A stretch of 64,000 nucleotides of DNA from the NCBI RefSeq assembly GCF_037023745.1, contig NZ_CP146101.1, forward strand, positions 4,332,001 through 4,396,000, given 5' to 3'. The notes beneath the pieces are model-generated. The model was not told where the DNA came from and searched no databases. It worked only from the letters and a program-made list of their open reading frames with translations. Positions 17,936-26,606 of the stretch are shown here, one piece after another (position 1 is the stretch's first letter; the number at the start of each line of letters is the position of its first letter). This DNA comes from Streptomyces sp. SCSIO 30461 (GTDB lineage Bacteria; Actinomycetota; Actinomycetes; Streptomycetales; Streptomycetaceae). The position numbers and the translations under genes were made by a program.

Positions 17936-18756
17936 GCCGTACGGGCCTCCTTGCCGTACGGCTTTTCGGTCGTACGGCGCGGGTGTGCGCACCTTGGCTT
18001 CCATTGAGCCGCGCCGGACGGGGGCGCGCACCCCGACGCGGGACCGACCGGGTGACCATCCGGCTGCTTCGCGGCCGAACGCGGAGCGATCACGTTCGGT
18101 GACGTCGCTCGACCGTGCGCATCCCCGAGTCGTGCGGCGGGCACCGGATCGTGGCGCGGCGGCAACCGGCACCGGTTGCCTGTACCTGGGTGGGACCACG
18201 GGCGAAGTACCGAGCACAGCGTCATGAACACGCCATTGCCGGAGGGCACCCACGGACCGATCACTCTCGCCCCAGAGGCCACTCAGAACTCTCACACCCC
18301 CACCGAAACTCCGTCTCGCCCGCCCCATCTGCCCCTCTTGACCAGGCCATACTTCCCGCCGCAGCCGCATCACCACCGAGCAGGCAGCGCCCCAGTCCCG
18401 CCGACCGCTTGAGGGGGCGCAGCCCGGATCACGTGCATCGCATTGACTGAAAATCATCAATTCACTATCGACCGCGTTGTCTGAACCACTGAAGGAAGTA
18501 AGCGTTTACCTGCTACGCCCGCTTGGTCCCGATGCGGAGCGGGTCGATACGATCACCTTCGTTTTTACGTCAACTTTCACGTTTGGCGCACAGACCCCAC
18601 ACAGAAGGCACCACTATGTGATCGACAGGGCATGGCGACTCCGCGCTCGGGGGAGGGCATCGTCGTCGTGCCGGGGGTTGGGCCGTGTTTGAGAGTTCCC
18701 GCCGGGTCGCGACATCCGGTGCTCAAACACGGCCTGGGGGGAGGGACTTCACCCGC
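17936..18756. other. 820-bp intergenic region without a confident gene
   Basis: Divergent region between the glutamate operon (minus) and the exopolysaccharide locus (plus). Several open frames exist but none has convincing codon bias with a ribosome site; a Pro/His-rich frame from the ATG at 18224 to 18412 is the least bad and was not called. AT-richer sequence at about 18435-18480 and 18545-18610 probably holds promoters. A perfect inverted repeat is listed separately at 18681-18734. Confidence 0.6.
18681..18734. promoter_or_regulatory. perfect 13-bp inverted repeat upstream of the exopolysaccharide locus
   Basis: GGCCGTGTTTGAG (18681-18693) and CTCAAACACGGCC (18722-18734) are exact reverse complements separated by 28 bases. 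It ends 22 bases before the ATG at 18757, between it and a GGGGGAGGG ribosome site. It could be an operator or a leader hairpin that controls the downstream genes. There is no T-run, so it is not a typical terminator. Confidence 0.7.
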
Positions 18757-19125
18757 ATGAAGCGGAGCCGCTCTTCGCGGACCATACGCACGGCCATGCT
18801 CAGCACGGACGCGCTCATTCCCGCGCCCGGGTTGCCGTCGGCGCCCGTCCGGGCCGTGGTGCTGCCCGGCGCAGATCCGGTCCCGGCCGGAACCGGTACG
18901 ACGACCGCGTGGATGGCGCACGAGACGGCATACGCCATCCCGCGGGCCGACGCACGCACCTGCGCCCAGGCGGGCCCGGGCCACGCCGTGGACGGCGGCC
19001 GTGCGAGACCGGCCGGCGGCATCGCCACCACGGTGGCCGCGGAGGGCGAGGCAGGTCCCTTCGGCCGTCTCGGCGGCGCCCTCGCCTTCGAGGGCAACGC
19101 GCCCGCATACGTCCAGCGCAGCTGA
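18757..19125 (+). CDS. small hypothetical protein at head of exopolysaccharide locus (122 aa)
   Basis: Not recognised. The frame from ATG 18757 (MKRSRSSRTIRTAM) has the strong G/C third-position bias of real genes here and a GGGAGGG element 11 bases upstream. The product is basic at the N-terminus, Ala/Gly/Pro-rich, with no signal peptide, membrane helix or motif. It lies 128 bp before the PelF-like glycosyltransferase, in the same direction. It may be a genuine small protein or a chance frame. Confidence 0.5.
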   Translation: MKRSRSSRTIRTAMLSTDALIPAPGLPSAPVRAVVLPGADPVPAGTGTTTAWMAHETAYAIPRADARTCAQAGPGHAVDGGRARPAGGIATTVAAEGEAGPFGRLGGALAFEGNAPAYVQRS

Positions 19126-19253
19126 ACCGACGGCCCGGTCCGCCGGGCCGCAACGGCACGTCGCGAGACAAGGGGTTCCGGGCGCCCCCGTGTGCCAGGA
19201 ACACCCCGCTCGGCTCGCCTTCCGCACCACTCTTTCTGCCGTGGAGCTCATCC

Positions 19254-20768
19254 ATGCACGTTCAGCACCGCGCGCCGCGTTCGGGCGCGGCGCGGGTCAC
19301 CCTGCTCACCGAAGGCACCTATCCCCACAGCCATGGCGGAGTGAGTGTCTGGTGCGACCAACTCGTCGGCGGCATGCCCGACATCGACTTCGACGTGATC
19401 GCGGTGACCGGCACCGGCCGTGAATCGCTCGCCTGGGACCTCCCGGCACATGTGTCCGAGCCGGTGACGGTGCCCATGTGGGGACCGGCGCCGACGGGTG
19501 CGCCACCGCGTGGGCGGAGTGAGCGCCGGCTGATGGCCTCGTACGAGAGATTCCTTACCGCCGTTCTCGACCCGTCCGCGGAGCACGAGTTCGCCCCCGC
19601 GCTGTACGAGCTGGCACATGCCGCCCGGGACGGGCGGCTGAGTCCCGCCCTGCGCGGTGACCGCGCCCTGCGGATCCTCACCGGGGTGTGGAACCGTAGA
19701 GGCCTGACCGTATGCGAGGCCCGTCCCACCTTGCACGACGCCGTCACCGCCACCAGCCTGCTCGAACACGCCCTACGGCCGCTCAGCGCATCGCCGCCGG
19801 AGCTCGGTGTCGCCCACGCGGTCAGCGGGGGCGTCGCGGTGCTTCCGGGGCTGGCGGCCAAGGAACTGCACGGCGTACCACTGCTGCTGACGGAGCACGG
19901 GGTGTATCTGCGGGAGCGCTATCTGGGCTACCGCACGGGGCCGTACCGCTGGCCGGTGAAGGCGGTGCTGCTCGGCTTCTTCCGGCTGCTGGCCGAGGAG
20001 ACCTACCGTCAGGCAGCACTGATCACCCCCGGCAACCGCTACAACCGGCTCTGGGAGGAGGAGGGCGGCGCCGACCCGCAGCTGATCCGCACGGTCTACA
20101 ACGGGGTCGATCCCGCGGCCTTCCCGCCCGCGGGCCCGGAGCCGCAGAGCCCCACGCTCAGCTGGGCCGGCCGGGTCGACCCGATCAAGGATCTGGAGAC
20201 CCTGATCAGAGCGTTCGCCCAGGTCCGGGAGGTCGTTCCGGAAGCCGCACTGCGGCTGTTCGGCGGTACACCGCGCGGCGGTGAGGCATACCGGGAGCGG
20301 TGCGAGGCGCTGGCCGCCTCCCTCGGCCAGGGTGACGCGGTCACCTTCGAGGGCCGGGTGGAGGACATCCGGGACGCCTATGCGGCAGGCAGCGTGGTGA
20401 TGCTCTCCAGTATCAGTGAGGGATTCCCCTTCACCCTGATCGAGGCCATGTCCTGCGGCCGGGCGACCGTGTCCACCGATGTGGGCGGGGTGCGGGAGGC
20501 CGTGGGGGACGCCGGGCTCGTGGTACCGCCGCGCGACCCGGCGGCAATGGCCGCCGCCGCGTTGGAGTTGCTTGCCGACCCGGTGCGGCGCGCTGCCATG
20601 GGTGAGGCGGCCCGGCTGCGGGTCATCGAGCAGTTCACGCTCCGTCAGACCATCCGCACCTTCCGCTCCATCTATCTGGAGCTGTCCGTACGCGGCATGT
20701 TCCAGCTCGCCGACCCGTGGGGCGCGGACCTCGACGACACGGTGATGCTGAGGAGCGTGGCCGGATGA
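19254..20768 (+). CDS. PelF-like GT4 glycosyltransferase (504 aa)
   Basis: Retaining GT4-family enzyme of the PelF type: the N-terminal part begins VTLLTEGTYPHSHGGVSVWC, the hallmark of PelF (DUF3492), with the ELHGVPLLLTEHGVYLRER segment, and the C-terminal lobe holds WAGRVDPIKDLETLIRAFA and the nucleotide-sugar E-x7-E motif in SEGFPFTLIEAMSCG. PelF polymerises N-acetylgalactosamine-type sugars from UDP donors in the cytoplasm. ATG 19254 is used; it overlaps no gene upstream, while its stop overlaps the membrane-protein gene (ATGA). The GH135-like and GH114 proteins downstream agree with a galactosamine polymer. Confidence 0.92.
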   Translation: MHVQHRAPRSGAARVTLLTEGTYPHSHGGVSVWCDQLVGGMPDIDFDVIAVTGTGRESLAWDLPAHVSEPVTVPMWGPAPTGAPPRGRSERRLMASYERFLTAVLDPSAEHEFAPALYELAHAARDGRLSPALRGDRALRILTGVWNRRGLTVCEARPTLHDAVTATSLLEHALRPLSASPPELGVAHAVSGGVAVLPGLAAKELHGVPLLLTEHGVYLRERYLGYRTGPYRWPVKAVLLGFFRLLAEETYRQAALITPGNRYNRLWEEEGGADPQLIRTVYNGVDPAAFPPAGPEPQSPTLSWAGRVDPIKDLETLIRAFAQVREVVPEAALRLFGGTPRGGEAYRERCEALAASLGQGDAVTFEGRVEDIRDAYAAGSVVMLSSISEGFPFTLIEAMSCGRATVSTDVGGVREAVGDAGLVVPPRDPAAMAAAALELLADPVRRAAMGEAARLRVIEQFTLRQTIRTFRSIYLELSVRGMFQLADPWGADLDDTVMLRSVAG

Positions 20769-22147
20769 GCGGGCCTCTGGCACTCGAATCCCAAGACGGC
20801 CGTGACGACACACTGACCCTGCGGCTGAGCGCCGCGCCCGAGCGTACGCTCGCCCCGCGCACGCCGAGGGCTCCCGACGACCCGGTGGACCGGTTGGCGG
20901 CCGACATGGCCGATCAGATAGGACCCGCCGTGCATGCCTGGGAGGTGGCCGCCCTCCTGGAGTCGGAGGGGCTGACGGGAGAACAGATCCGGGAGCGCTA
21001 CCGCCATCAGGGGCTGTTCTCGCTCGCCAGGGATCTCTACGGGCGGGTGCCACGCAGTTTTCCCGAGCCCGCGCGTGGTCCTGATCCCTGGGCACCGGAC
21101 CATGTCCGGTGCGCCCTGCGCGGCATGCTGTTCGCGCTGCCGGGTCTCGCGTACGTGCTGACCGGGCGGCTGTGGCAGGGCGAGCGGGGCGTGTTCGCCC
21201 TGATCGCCGCGGGGCTGCTGTCCTGGGCCTGGGGGCAGGCGCTCAGTCACCGGGCGTATCTGCGACTGGTGGTGGGACGGCGGGAGGCGGGGCGGACACT
21301 GTTGCTCGGCGCCCCGGCAGGTGCGTTGATCTCCTCGGCCGCGGCGGTGGCCGTGGCCGGTCCTGGGCCGGCGACGCTGTTCGCCGTGGGCCAGTCGCTG
21401 TATCTCGCGGCGGCCGGGGTCCTGCTGGTGTGCGGCAGGGAACGGATACTGCTCGCCACACTCACTCCACTGCTCGCGGGCACCGCTGTGCTGCCGTGGT
21501 GGGAGCCGGGTGGCGCCCTGCGCATCGCCCTGCCGACGCTCACGGCGCTGCTGTCCCTCGCCGTCGCCGGGCACTGCGTGCGGGGGATGCTGCGGACCGA
21601 GGCCGTGCCGGGTGAGCGCGGAGCCGGGCCGCGGATCGTCGCATCCCTTCCGTACGGGGTGTTCGGACTGGCCGCCGGGACACTGGTCGTTCTCGTGGGC
21701 CGGAACGGCGCGCTCGCCGTGGTGGCGCTGACCGTGAGTATGGGACCCGCCGAATGGCTGCTGTACCGCTACCGGGGTCTGGCGCTCGCGGCACTGCGGG
21801 CGACCGCGGACGAGACCGGCTTCCGGCTGCGGTCCGCGGGGACGCTCACCGCCTGCCTCGGCGGCTATCTCATCCCGCTGGTACCGGCCGCGCTGATGAC
21901 GAGCGCGTCGCCCTGGCCCGTGGTCGCCGTGGCGGCCCTGCTGTGGACCGCGCTGCTCCTCCAGGCGTTCGGCATCGCCTGGATTCCGGCCGTCGTCAGT
22001 GCCGGCGCGGCGTCAGCGGCAATGCTCGCGGCGGCCGCGGCAGGACCACCGGACTCCGCTGTCCTGCTGCTCTGCACCGCAACCGCCGCGCTGCTCCTCA
22101 CCGCGAGCGTGCTGTGGCTGCTGGGGCGCCCCACCGCACACGCCTGA
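20765..22147 (+). CDS. polytopic membrane protein, possible polysaccharide exporter (460 aa)
   Basis: Begins in ATGA overlap with the PelF-like gene. A soluble N-terminal region of about 110 residues (including a helical stretch EGLTGEQIRERYRHQGLFSL) is followed by about ten to twelve hydrophobic helices to the C-terminus. The helices are spaced like a Wzx/MATE-type flippase, and the position mirrors PelG next to PelF, but I see no diagnostic motif. Export of the polymer is therefore inference from coupling and topology. Confidence 0.8.
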   Translation: MSGPLALESQDGRDDTLTLRLSAAPERTLAPRTPRAPDDPVDRLAADMADQIGPAVHAWEVAALLESEGLTGEQIRERYRHQGLFSLARDLYGRVPRSFPEPARGPDPWAPDHVRCALRGMLFALPGLAYVLTGRLWQGERGVFALIAAGLLSWAWGQALSHRAYLRLVVGRREAGRTLLLGAPAGALISSAAAVAVAGPGPATLFAVGQSLYLAAAGVLLVCGRERILLATLTPLLAGTAVLPWWEPGGALRIALPTLTALLSLAVAGHCVRGMLRTEAVPGERGAGPRIVASLPYGVFGLAAGTLVVLVGRNGALAVVALTVSMGPAEWLLYRYRGLALAALRATADETGFRLRSAGTLTACLGGYLIPLVPAALMTSASPWPVVAVAALLWTALLLQAFGIAWIPAVVSAGAASAAMLAAAAAGPPDSAVLLLCTATAALLLTASVLWLLGRPTAHA

Positions 22148-22335
22148 CCCCCGCCCATCGGCGCGGGCGCACGACCACACCCCCGATCCACTACGCATCG
22201 CACACGGACGATCACCCGAAGGCACCGCTCACGAGAGCGGCCAAGCAAGACCAGGCAACACCAAGCAAAGACCCGGACCGACCCGAACCGACCCGGATCG
22301 GTCCGGGGACGTCCCAGGAAAGGGAAAGACACATC

Positions 22336-23343
22336 GTGACCTCGACCTCAGCGCCTCTGGCCGCCGTCACCGGAGCCGAGGGCTTCATCGGCTCCCATCT
22401 GACCGAGACCTTGGTGGCCGCCGGCTACCGGGTCCGCGCCATGGCCCAGTACAACTCCTTCTCCTCCTACGGCTGGCTGGAGACTCTGCCGTCCGAGGTG
22501 CTCGACGAGGTGGAGATCGTCCTCGGCGACGTCCGCGACCCCGGTTCCGTGCGCGGACTCGTCCAGGGCGCCGACGCGGTCTACCACCTTGCGGCACTGA
22601 TCGCGATCCCGTACTCGTACCAGGCACCGCACAGTTACGTGGACACCAATGTCACGGGCACGCTCAACGTGCTGGAAGCGGTGCGGGCGCTGGACATCCC
22701 CCGGCTGGTGCACACCTCCACCAGTGAGACCTACGGGACCGCGCAGACCGTGCCGATCACCGAGGACCACCCCATCAACACCCAGTCCCCGTACGCCGCG
22801 TCGAAGGCGGGCGGGGACCGGCTCGCGGACAGCTACCACGCCAGCTTCGAGACCCCCGTGGTCACCCTGCGCCCCTTCAACACCTTCGGTCCCCGGCAGT
22901 CCATGCGGGCGGTGATCCCGACGGTCATCGGCCAGGTGGCGGCGGGAGCCAGGACGCTCACCCTCGGCGATCTGCGGCCGACCCGGGACTTCACCTTCGT
23001 CAAGGACACCGCGCGCGCCTTCCTGTCCGTGGGCACCGCTCCGGCGGAGGCGGTGGTGGGCAGGACCTTCAACGCCGGTACCGGCGGCGAGATCTCGGTG
23101 GGCGACCTGGTCCGGCTGATCGGCAAGGTGATGGACACCGACCTCGACGTGCAGGAGGACGCACAGCGCATCCGGCCCCCCGCCTCCGAGGTGATGCGCC
23201 TGGTCGCCGACGCCTCCCGGCTGCGCGAGGCGACGGGTTGGGCACCGGAACACGACCTGGAGCAGGGGCTCCTGAAGACCGTCGAGTTCTTCCGCGACCC
23301 CGCCAACCTCGCCCGCTACAAGACCGACATCTACAACATCTGA
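22336..23343 (+). CDS. NAD-dependent sugar-nucleotide 4,6-dehydratase/epimerase, LegB-like (335 aa)
   Basis: Extended short-chain dehydrogenase: cofactor motif VTGAEGFIGSHLTE, catalytic Ser/Thr and Tyr-x3-Lys in HTSTSETYGT and SPYAASKAGGD, then LRPFNTFGPRQSMRAVIP. The string YNSFSSYGW after the first strands is typical of the LegB group (UDP-GlcNAc 4,6-dehydratases). The start is the GTG at 22336 after AGGGAAAGA. It should supply a modified UDP-hexosamine for the polymer. Alternative: a UDP-GlcNAc/GalNAc 4-epimerase of the same fold. Confidence 0.88.
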   Translation: MTSTSAPLAAVTGAEGFIGSHLTETLVAAGYRVRAMAQYNSFSSYGWLETLPSEVLDEVEIVLGDVRDPGSVRGLVQGADAVYHLAALIAIPYSYQAPHSYVDTNVTGTLNVLEAVRALDIPRLVHTSTSETYGTAQTVPITEDHPINTQSPYAASKAGGDRLADSYHASFETPVVTLRPFNTFGPRQSMRAVIPTVIGQVAAGARTLTLGDLRPTRDFTFVKDTARAFLSVGTAPAEAVVGRTFNAGTGGEISVGDLVRLIGKVMDTDLDVQEDAQRIRPPASEVMRLVADASRLREATGWAPEHDLEQGLLKTVEFFRDPANLARYKTDIYNI

Positions 23344-23437
23344 CCGCGGACCGCCCGAGAACCGCCCGGAAACACACCGAACTGGACCCTCACCACCCCA
23401 TGTTCCATTCAACCTCCGTACCCGCAGGGGGCTCCTC

Positions 23438-24151
23438 ATGCACGCAGTGATTCTCGCCGGAGGCAAGGGCATCCGGCTGCGCCCTTACACCACCGCGCTT
23501 CCCAAGCCGCTCGTCCCGATCGGCGACCAGCACGCGATTCTGGAGATCGTCCTCAGGCAGCTCGCCGCCTGCGGCTTCACCAGCTGCACCATCGCGGTCG
23601 GCCATCTCGGGCAGATCATCCGCGCCTACGTCGGCAGCGGCTCGCGCTGGGGGCTGACGATCGACTACGCGATCGAGGAGAGCCCACTGGGCACCATGGG
23701 ACCGCTGCTGACCATGCGGGACCGGCTGCCCGAATCGTTCCTGGTGATGAACGGGGACGTCCTCACCGACCTCGACTACGCCGACGTACTGCGGCGGCAC
23801 ATGTCGTCCGAAGCCGCACTGACCATCGCCACCTACGCCCGCAAGGTCCACATCGACTTCGGTGTGCTGACCACGGACGACGACCGTGTGGTGGGCTTCC
23901 GCGAGAAGCCCAGCATGGACTACCGGGTCTCCATGGGCGTGTACGGGGTCTCCCTCGGCACCCTCGACGGATACACCCCGGGGCTGCCGCTCGGCTTCGA
24001 CGAGTTGGTGCTCGACCTGCTCAAGCACGGCAACCCCCCGCACGCCTACGAGTTCGACGGCTACTGGCTGGACATCGGACGCCCGGACGACTACGACCGT
24101 GCCAACGCCGAATTCACCACGCACCAGTCCCTGTTGCTCAAGGGAGCCTGA
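23438..24151 (+). CDS. sugar-nucleotide pyrophosphorylase (nucleotidyltransferase, 237 aa)
   Basis: Starts with the signature HAVILAGGKGIRLRPYT and continues ALPKPLVPIGDQ, MNGDVLTDLDY, VVGFREKP and YWLDIGRPDDYD, the NTP_transferase fold of RmlA/mannose-1-phosphate guanylyltransferases in a short form without a C-terminal domain. It activates a sugar-1-phosphate to an NDP-sugar. The 94-bp gap and shared direction place it in the locus operon. The exact nucleotide and sugar cannot be told from sequence. Confidence 0.9.
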   Translation: MHAVILAGGKGIRLRPYTTALPKPLVPIGDQHAILEIVLRQLAACGFTSCTIAVGHLGQIIRAYVGSGSRWGLTIDYAIEESPLGTMGPLLTMRDRLPESFLVMNGDVLTDLDYADVLRRHMSSEAALTIATYARKVHIDFGVLTTDDDRVVGFREKPSMDYRVSMGVYGVSLGTLDGYTPGLPLGFDELVLDLLKHGNPPHAYEFDGYWLDIGRPDDYDRANAEFTTHQSLLLKGA

Positions 24152-24158
24152 ACGTTCC

Positions 24159-25094
24159 ATGCGCATCATCATCCTGGGCTTCACCGGGTATCTGGGCGGA
24201 CACATCACCGGGCAGTTGCGTGCGCTGGGAGGCGTCCGGCTGTTCGGCGGTGGTCGGTCACCGGCCGCCGAACTGCGCGTCGACCTCGCCACGGCCGACG
24301 CGGGACGGCTGGCCGAAGTGCTTTCCGACTTCGCACCCGACGCGGTCGTCAACTGCGCGGGTGCCGTCGGCGGCGACTCGGTGAGGCTCGCGGAAGTCAA
24401 CGTCCGGGGCCCGGCCGTGCTGTGCGCGGCACTGCGGGAGGCAGCGCCGGGGGCCCGCCTGGTGCATCTGGGCTCAGCCGCCGAGTACGGGCCCACCGAA
24501 CACGGGGTACGGGTGGCGGAGACCGCACCCGCCGCACCGGTGGGCCCCTACGGGGCCACCAAGCTCGCGGGGACCCTGACCGTGGCCTCGTCCGGTCTCG
24601 ACGCGGTGGTACTGCGGGTGGGCAACCCGGTCGGCCCCGGAGCCCCTCCGACCAGCCTGCCAGGTGGCACCGTCGAGCGGATCCTGAAGGCGGGCGACGG
24701 TCCCGGGGCGGTGGTCCGGTTCGGCGATCTTTCGGCGTACCGGGACTTCATCGACGTGCGGGATCTGGCGCGGGCGGTCGCGCTGGCCGCCACCGCCAAG
24801 GGGCCGCTACCCCGGGTGCTCAACGTGAGCGGCGGACAGGCCGTTCCGATCCGCGACCTGGTGCACGGTCTGATGGCAGAGGCCGGTTTCCCCGGCCGAG
24901 CCGAGGAGGCTGCGGTGCCCGGCTCGACCCGCTCGGCCGGGGTGGGCTGGCAGTGCTCCGACATCACCGCGGCGTTCGAGTCACTGAGCTGGGAGCCGAG
25001 GCACCGGCTCGCGGACTCGCTGTCCGCGCTCTGGCAGTCGGTGTCACCGACGTCGTCGGTGACACCGAGGCCGAGAACGGACTCGCGTACATGA
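24159..25094 (+). CDS. NAD-dependent epimerase/reductase-type sugar enzyme (311 aa)
   Basis: Second extended SDR in the locus: RIIILGFTGYLGGHITGQL cofactor motif, VVNCAGAVGGDSVRLAEVNV, LGSAAEYGP and PVGPYGATKLAGT (Tyr-x3-Lys), FRDFIDVRDLARA-like segment. Closest in style to dTDP-rhamnose reductase/NDP-sugar 4-ketoreductases. It starts 8 bp after the nucleotidyltransferase and its stop overlaps the spherulin-4 gene. Likely completes the sugar made by the LegB-like enzyme. Confidence 0.85.
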   Translation: MRIIILGFTGYLGGHITGQLRALGGVRLFGGGRSPAAELRVDLATADAGRLAEVLSDFAPDAVVNCAGAVGGDSVRLAEVNVRGPAVLCAALREAAPGARLVHLGSAAEYGPTEHGVRVAETAPAAPVGPYGATKLAGTLTVASSGLDAVVLRVGNPVGPGAPPTSLPGGTVERILKAGDGPGAVVRFGDLSAYRDFIDVRDLARAVALAATAKGPLPRVLNVSGGQAVPIRDLVHGLMAEAGFPGRAEEAAVPGSTRSAGVGWQCSDITAAFESLSWEPRHRLADSLSALWQSVSPTSSVTPRPRTDSRT

Positions 25095-25753
25095 GCCTGC
25101 TGGTGCCGCTCTATGTGCACCCCTCCGAGGACCCGGACGCCTGGCGACTGCTGGTGTCGGCCGCCGACCGGATCTATGGCGTGGTGCTCAACACCGCCAG
25201 TGGGCCGGGCACTTCGCCCGACCCGGCGTTCGTCTCCGCCGCCCGCGCTCTGCGGGCGGCGGGGACCCGCGTCCTCGGCTACGTCGACCTGGACTACGGG
25301 GTACGACCCGATGACGAAGTGCTCCACGACATCGACCGGTACCGCGAGTGGTACGACGCCGACGGCTGCTTCTTAGACCAGGTGCCGGCCGACAGCTCCG
25401 CACTGTCCGGTTGCCGCCGCCTGGTGCGGGCGGCGCGGCAGCGGGGATCGGCGACCGTCGTGCTCAACCACGGTGTGCATCCCGCGCCGGGCTACGCGCG
25501 GATCGCGGATCTGCTCGTGACCTTCGAGGGCCCCTGGAACGTGTACCTGTCGTCGTTCACCCTTCCCCGGTGGACGTCCCGCCATCCGCCGGAACGGTTC
25601 TGCCATCTGGTCTACGAGGTCCCGCCCGCGCTGGCCCGGGTCGCCGGGAAGGCGGCATCCGAGCGTGGTGCGGCAGTGTCGTGCGCCGTCACGGATACGC
25701 TGCCCAATCCATGGCTCGCCCCGCCTCTCGCACTGTTCGAGGAAACCGCGTGA
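25091..25753 (+). CDS. spherulation-specific family 4 (GH135-like) protein (220 aa)
   Basis: The fold signature of Spherulin-4 is plain: LLVPLYVHPSEDPDAW, GVVLNTASGPG, LGYVDLDYGVR, IDRYREWY, GCFLDQVPAD, LLVTFEGPW. The fungal relative Sph3 (GH135) is an endo-alpha-1,4-N-acetylgalactosaminidase. Compared with its FDE pair this protein has D96-Q97, while the later acidic residue is kept as E146 in TFEGPW. There is no signal peptide, so the protein appears cytoplasmic. It overlaps both neighbours (ATGA, GTGA) and is thus co-translated with the GH114 lipoprotein. Confidence 0.88.
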   Translation: MSLLVPLYVHPSEDPDAWRLLVSAADRIYGVVLNTASGPGTSPDPAFVSAARALRAAGTRVLGYVDLDYGVRPDDEVLHDIDRYREWYDADGCFLDQVPADSSALSGCRRLVRAARQRGSATVVLNHGVHPAPGYARIADLLVTFEGPWNVYLSSFTLPRWTSRHPPERFCHLVYEVPPALARVAGKAASERGAAVSCAVTDTLPNPWLAPPLALFEETA

Positions 25754-26571
25754 CAGTTCGTACCCCACTGGATCGCAGATCCCGGTCCGCCGTACTGCTC
25801 GCCTTCGTCGGCCTGCTGCTGCTCGCGGGCTGCACAGCGGACCCGGTCCCGCGCCCTGGACCGGACCGTCCGCGTTGGGTGCCCGGACCAGGTACGCCCT
25901 GGCAGTGGCAGCTGAGCGGCGTGCTCGACCCCACGGCCGCCGACGCGCCCGTGTACGACATCGACGGCTTCGAGAGCACCGCTGATGATGTGGCCCGCCT
26001 GCACCGGGACGGCCGGAAGGTCATCTGCTACATCAACGCAGGCTCGTGGGAGGACTTCCGGCCCGACGCAGCCGACTACCCCGCTGCCGTGCGAGGCAAG
26101 TCGAACGGCTGGCCTGGCGAGCGCTGGCTCGACATCCGCAGGCTGGCCGTGCTCCGCCCGCTGCTCGAACGGCGCTTCGACATGTGTCGCGACAAGGGCT
26201 TCGACGCGGTCGAGCCGGACCTCATGGACGGGTACCTGAACGACACGGGCTTTCCGCTGACGGCGGAGCACCAACTGGCGTTCAACCGGATGCTCGCGCA
26301 CCTCGCCCATGAGCGCGGAATGTCGGTGGGACTGAAGAACGACTTGCCGCAGATCCCCGCACTGGTGCGGGACTTCGACTTCGCAGTCAACGAGGAGTGC
26401 GCCCAGTACGGTGAGTGCGCGCTGCTCACCCCGTTCGTCAAGGCGGGGAAGGCGGTATTCCACGTCGAGTACGCCCTGTCCACGGACGAGTTCTGCGCCG
26501 AGGCACGCCGTCTCGGCCTGTCGTCCATGCGCAAGAGGCTGGAGCTGGACGCCTGGCGTGACCCCTGCTGA
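25750..26571 (+). CDS. GH114 endo-alpha-1,4-polygalactosaminidase-like lipoprotein (273 aa)
   Basis: Lipoprotein leader with lipobox LLLAGC (Cys28), then the GH114 barrel: WQWQLSG, PVYDIDGFES, VICYINAGSWEDFRPDA, GFDAVEPDLMDGY, VGLKNDLPQI and AVNEECAQYGEC. Family members (Ega3 in fungi, Pseudomonas enzyme) cut partially deacetylated alpha-1,4-galactosamine polymers. The conserved Asp and Glu in DIDGF and EPD are present, so activity is expected, outside the cell on the membrane surface. The GTG at 25750 overlaps the previous stop. It is the last gene of the locus and converges on polX. Confidence 0.93.
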   Translation: MTVRTPLDRRSRSAVLLAFVGLLLLAGCTADPVPRPGPDRPRWVPGPGTPWQWQLSGVLDPTAADAPVYDIDGFESTADDVARLHRDGRKVICYINAGSWEDFRPDAADYPAAVRGKSNGWPGERWLDIRRLAVLRPLLERRFDMCRDKGFDAVEPDLMDGYLNDTGFPLTAEHQLAFNRMLAHLAHERGMSVGLKNDLPQIPALVRDFDFAVNEECAQYGECALLTPFVKAGKAVFHVEYALSTDEFCAEARRLGLSSMRKRLELDAWRDPC

Positions 26572-26606
26572 CCGCCTCAACGGCGTCGGCGGCGGCCGCC
26601 GGTCAG
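26568..26606. terminator. short dyad spanning the convergent stops of GH114 gene and polX
   Basis: CTGACCG (26568-26574) pairs with CGGTCAG (26600-26606) around a GC-rich loop with further pairing. It lies exactly between the two convergent genes and includes both stop codons. It probably serves as a bidirectional terminator; the stem is short. Confidence 0.45.

Noticed and set aside
18224..18412. 62-residue Pro/His-rich plus-strand frame
   Set aside because: No ribosome site, weaker third-position bias and no recognisable precursor-peptide or enzyme context; not called.
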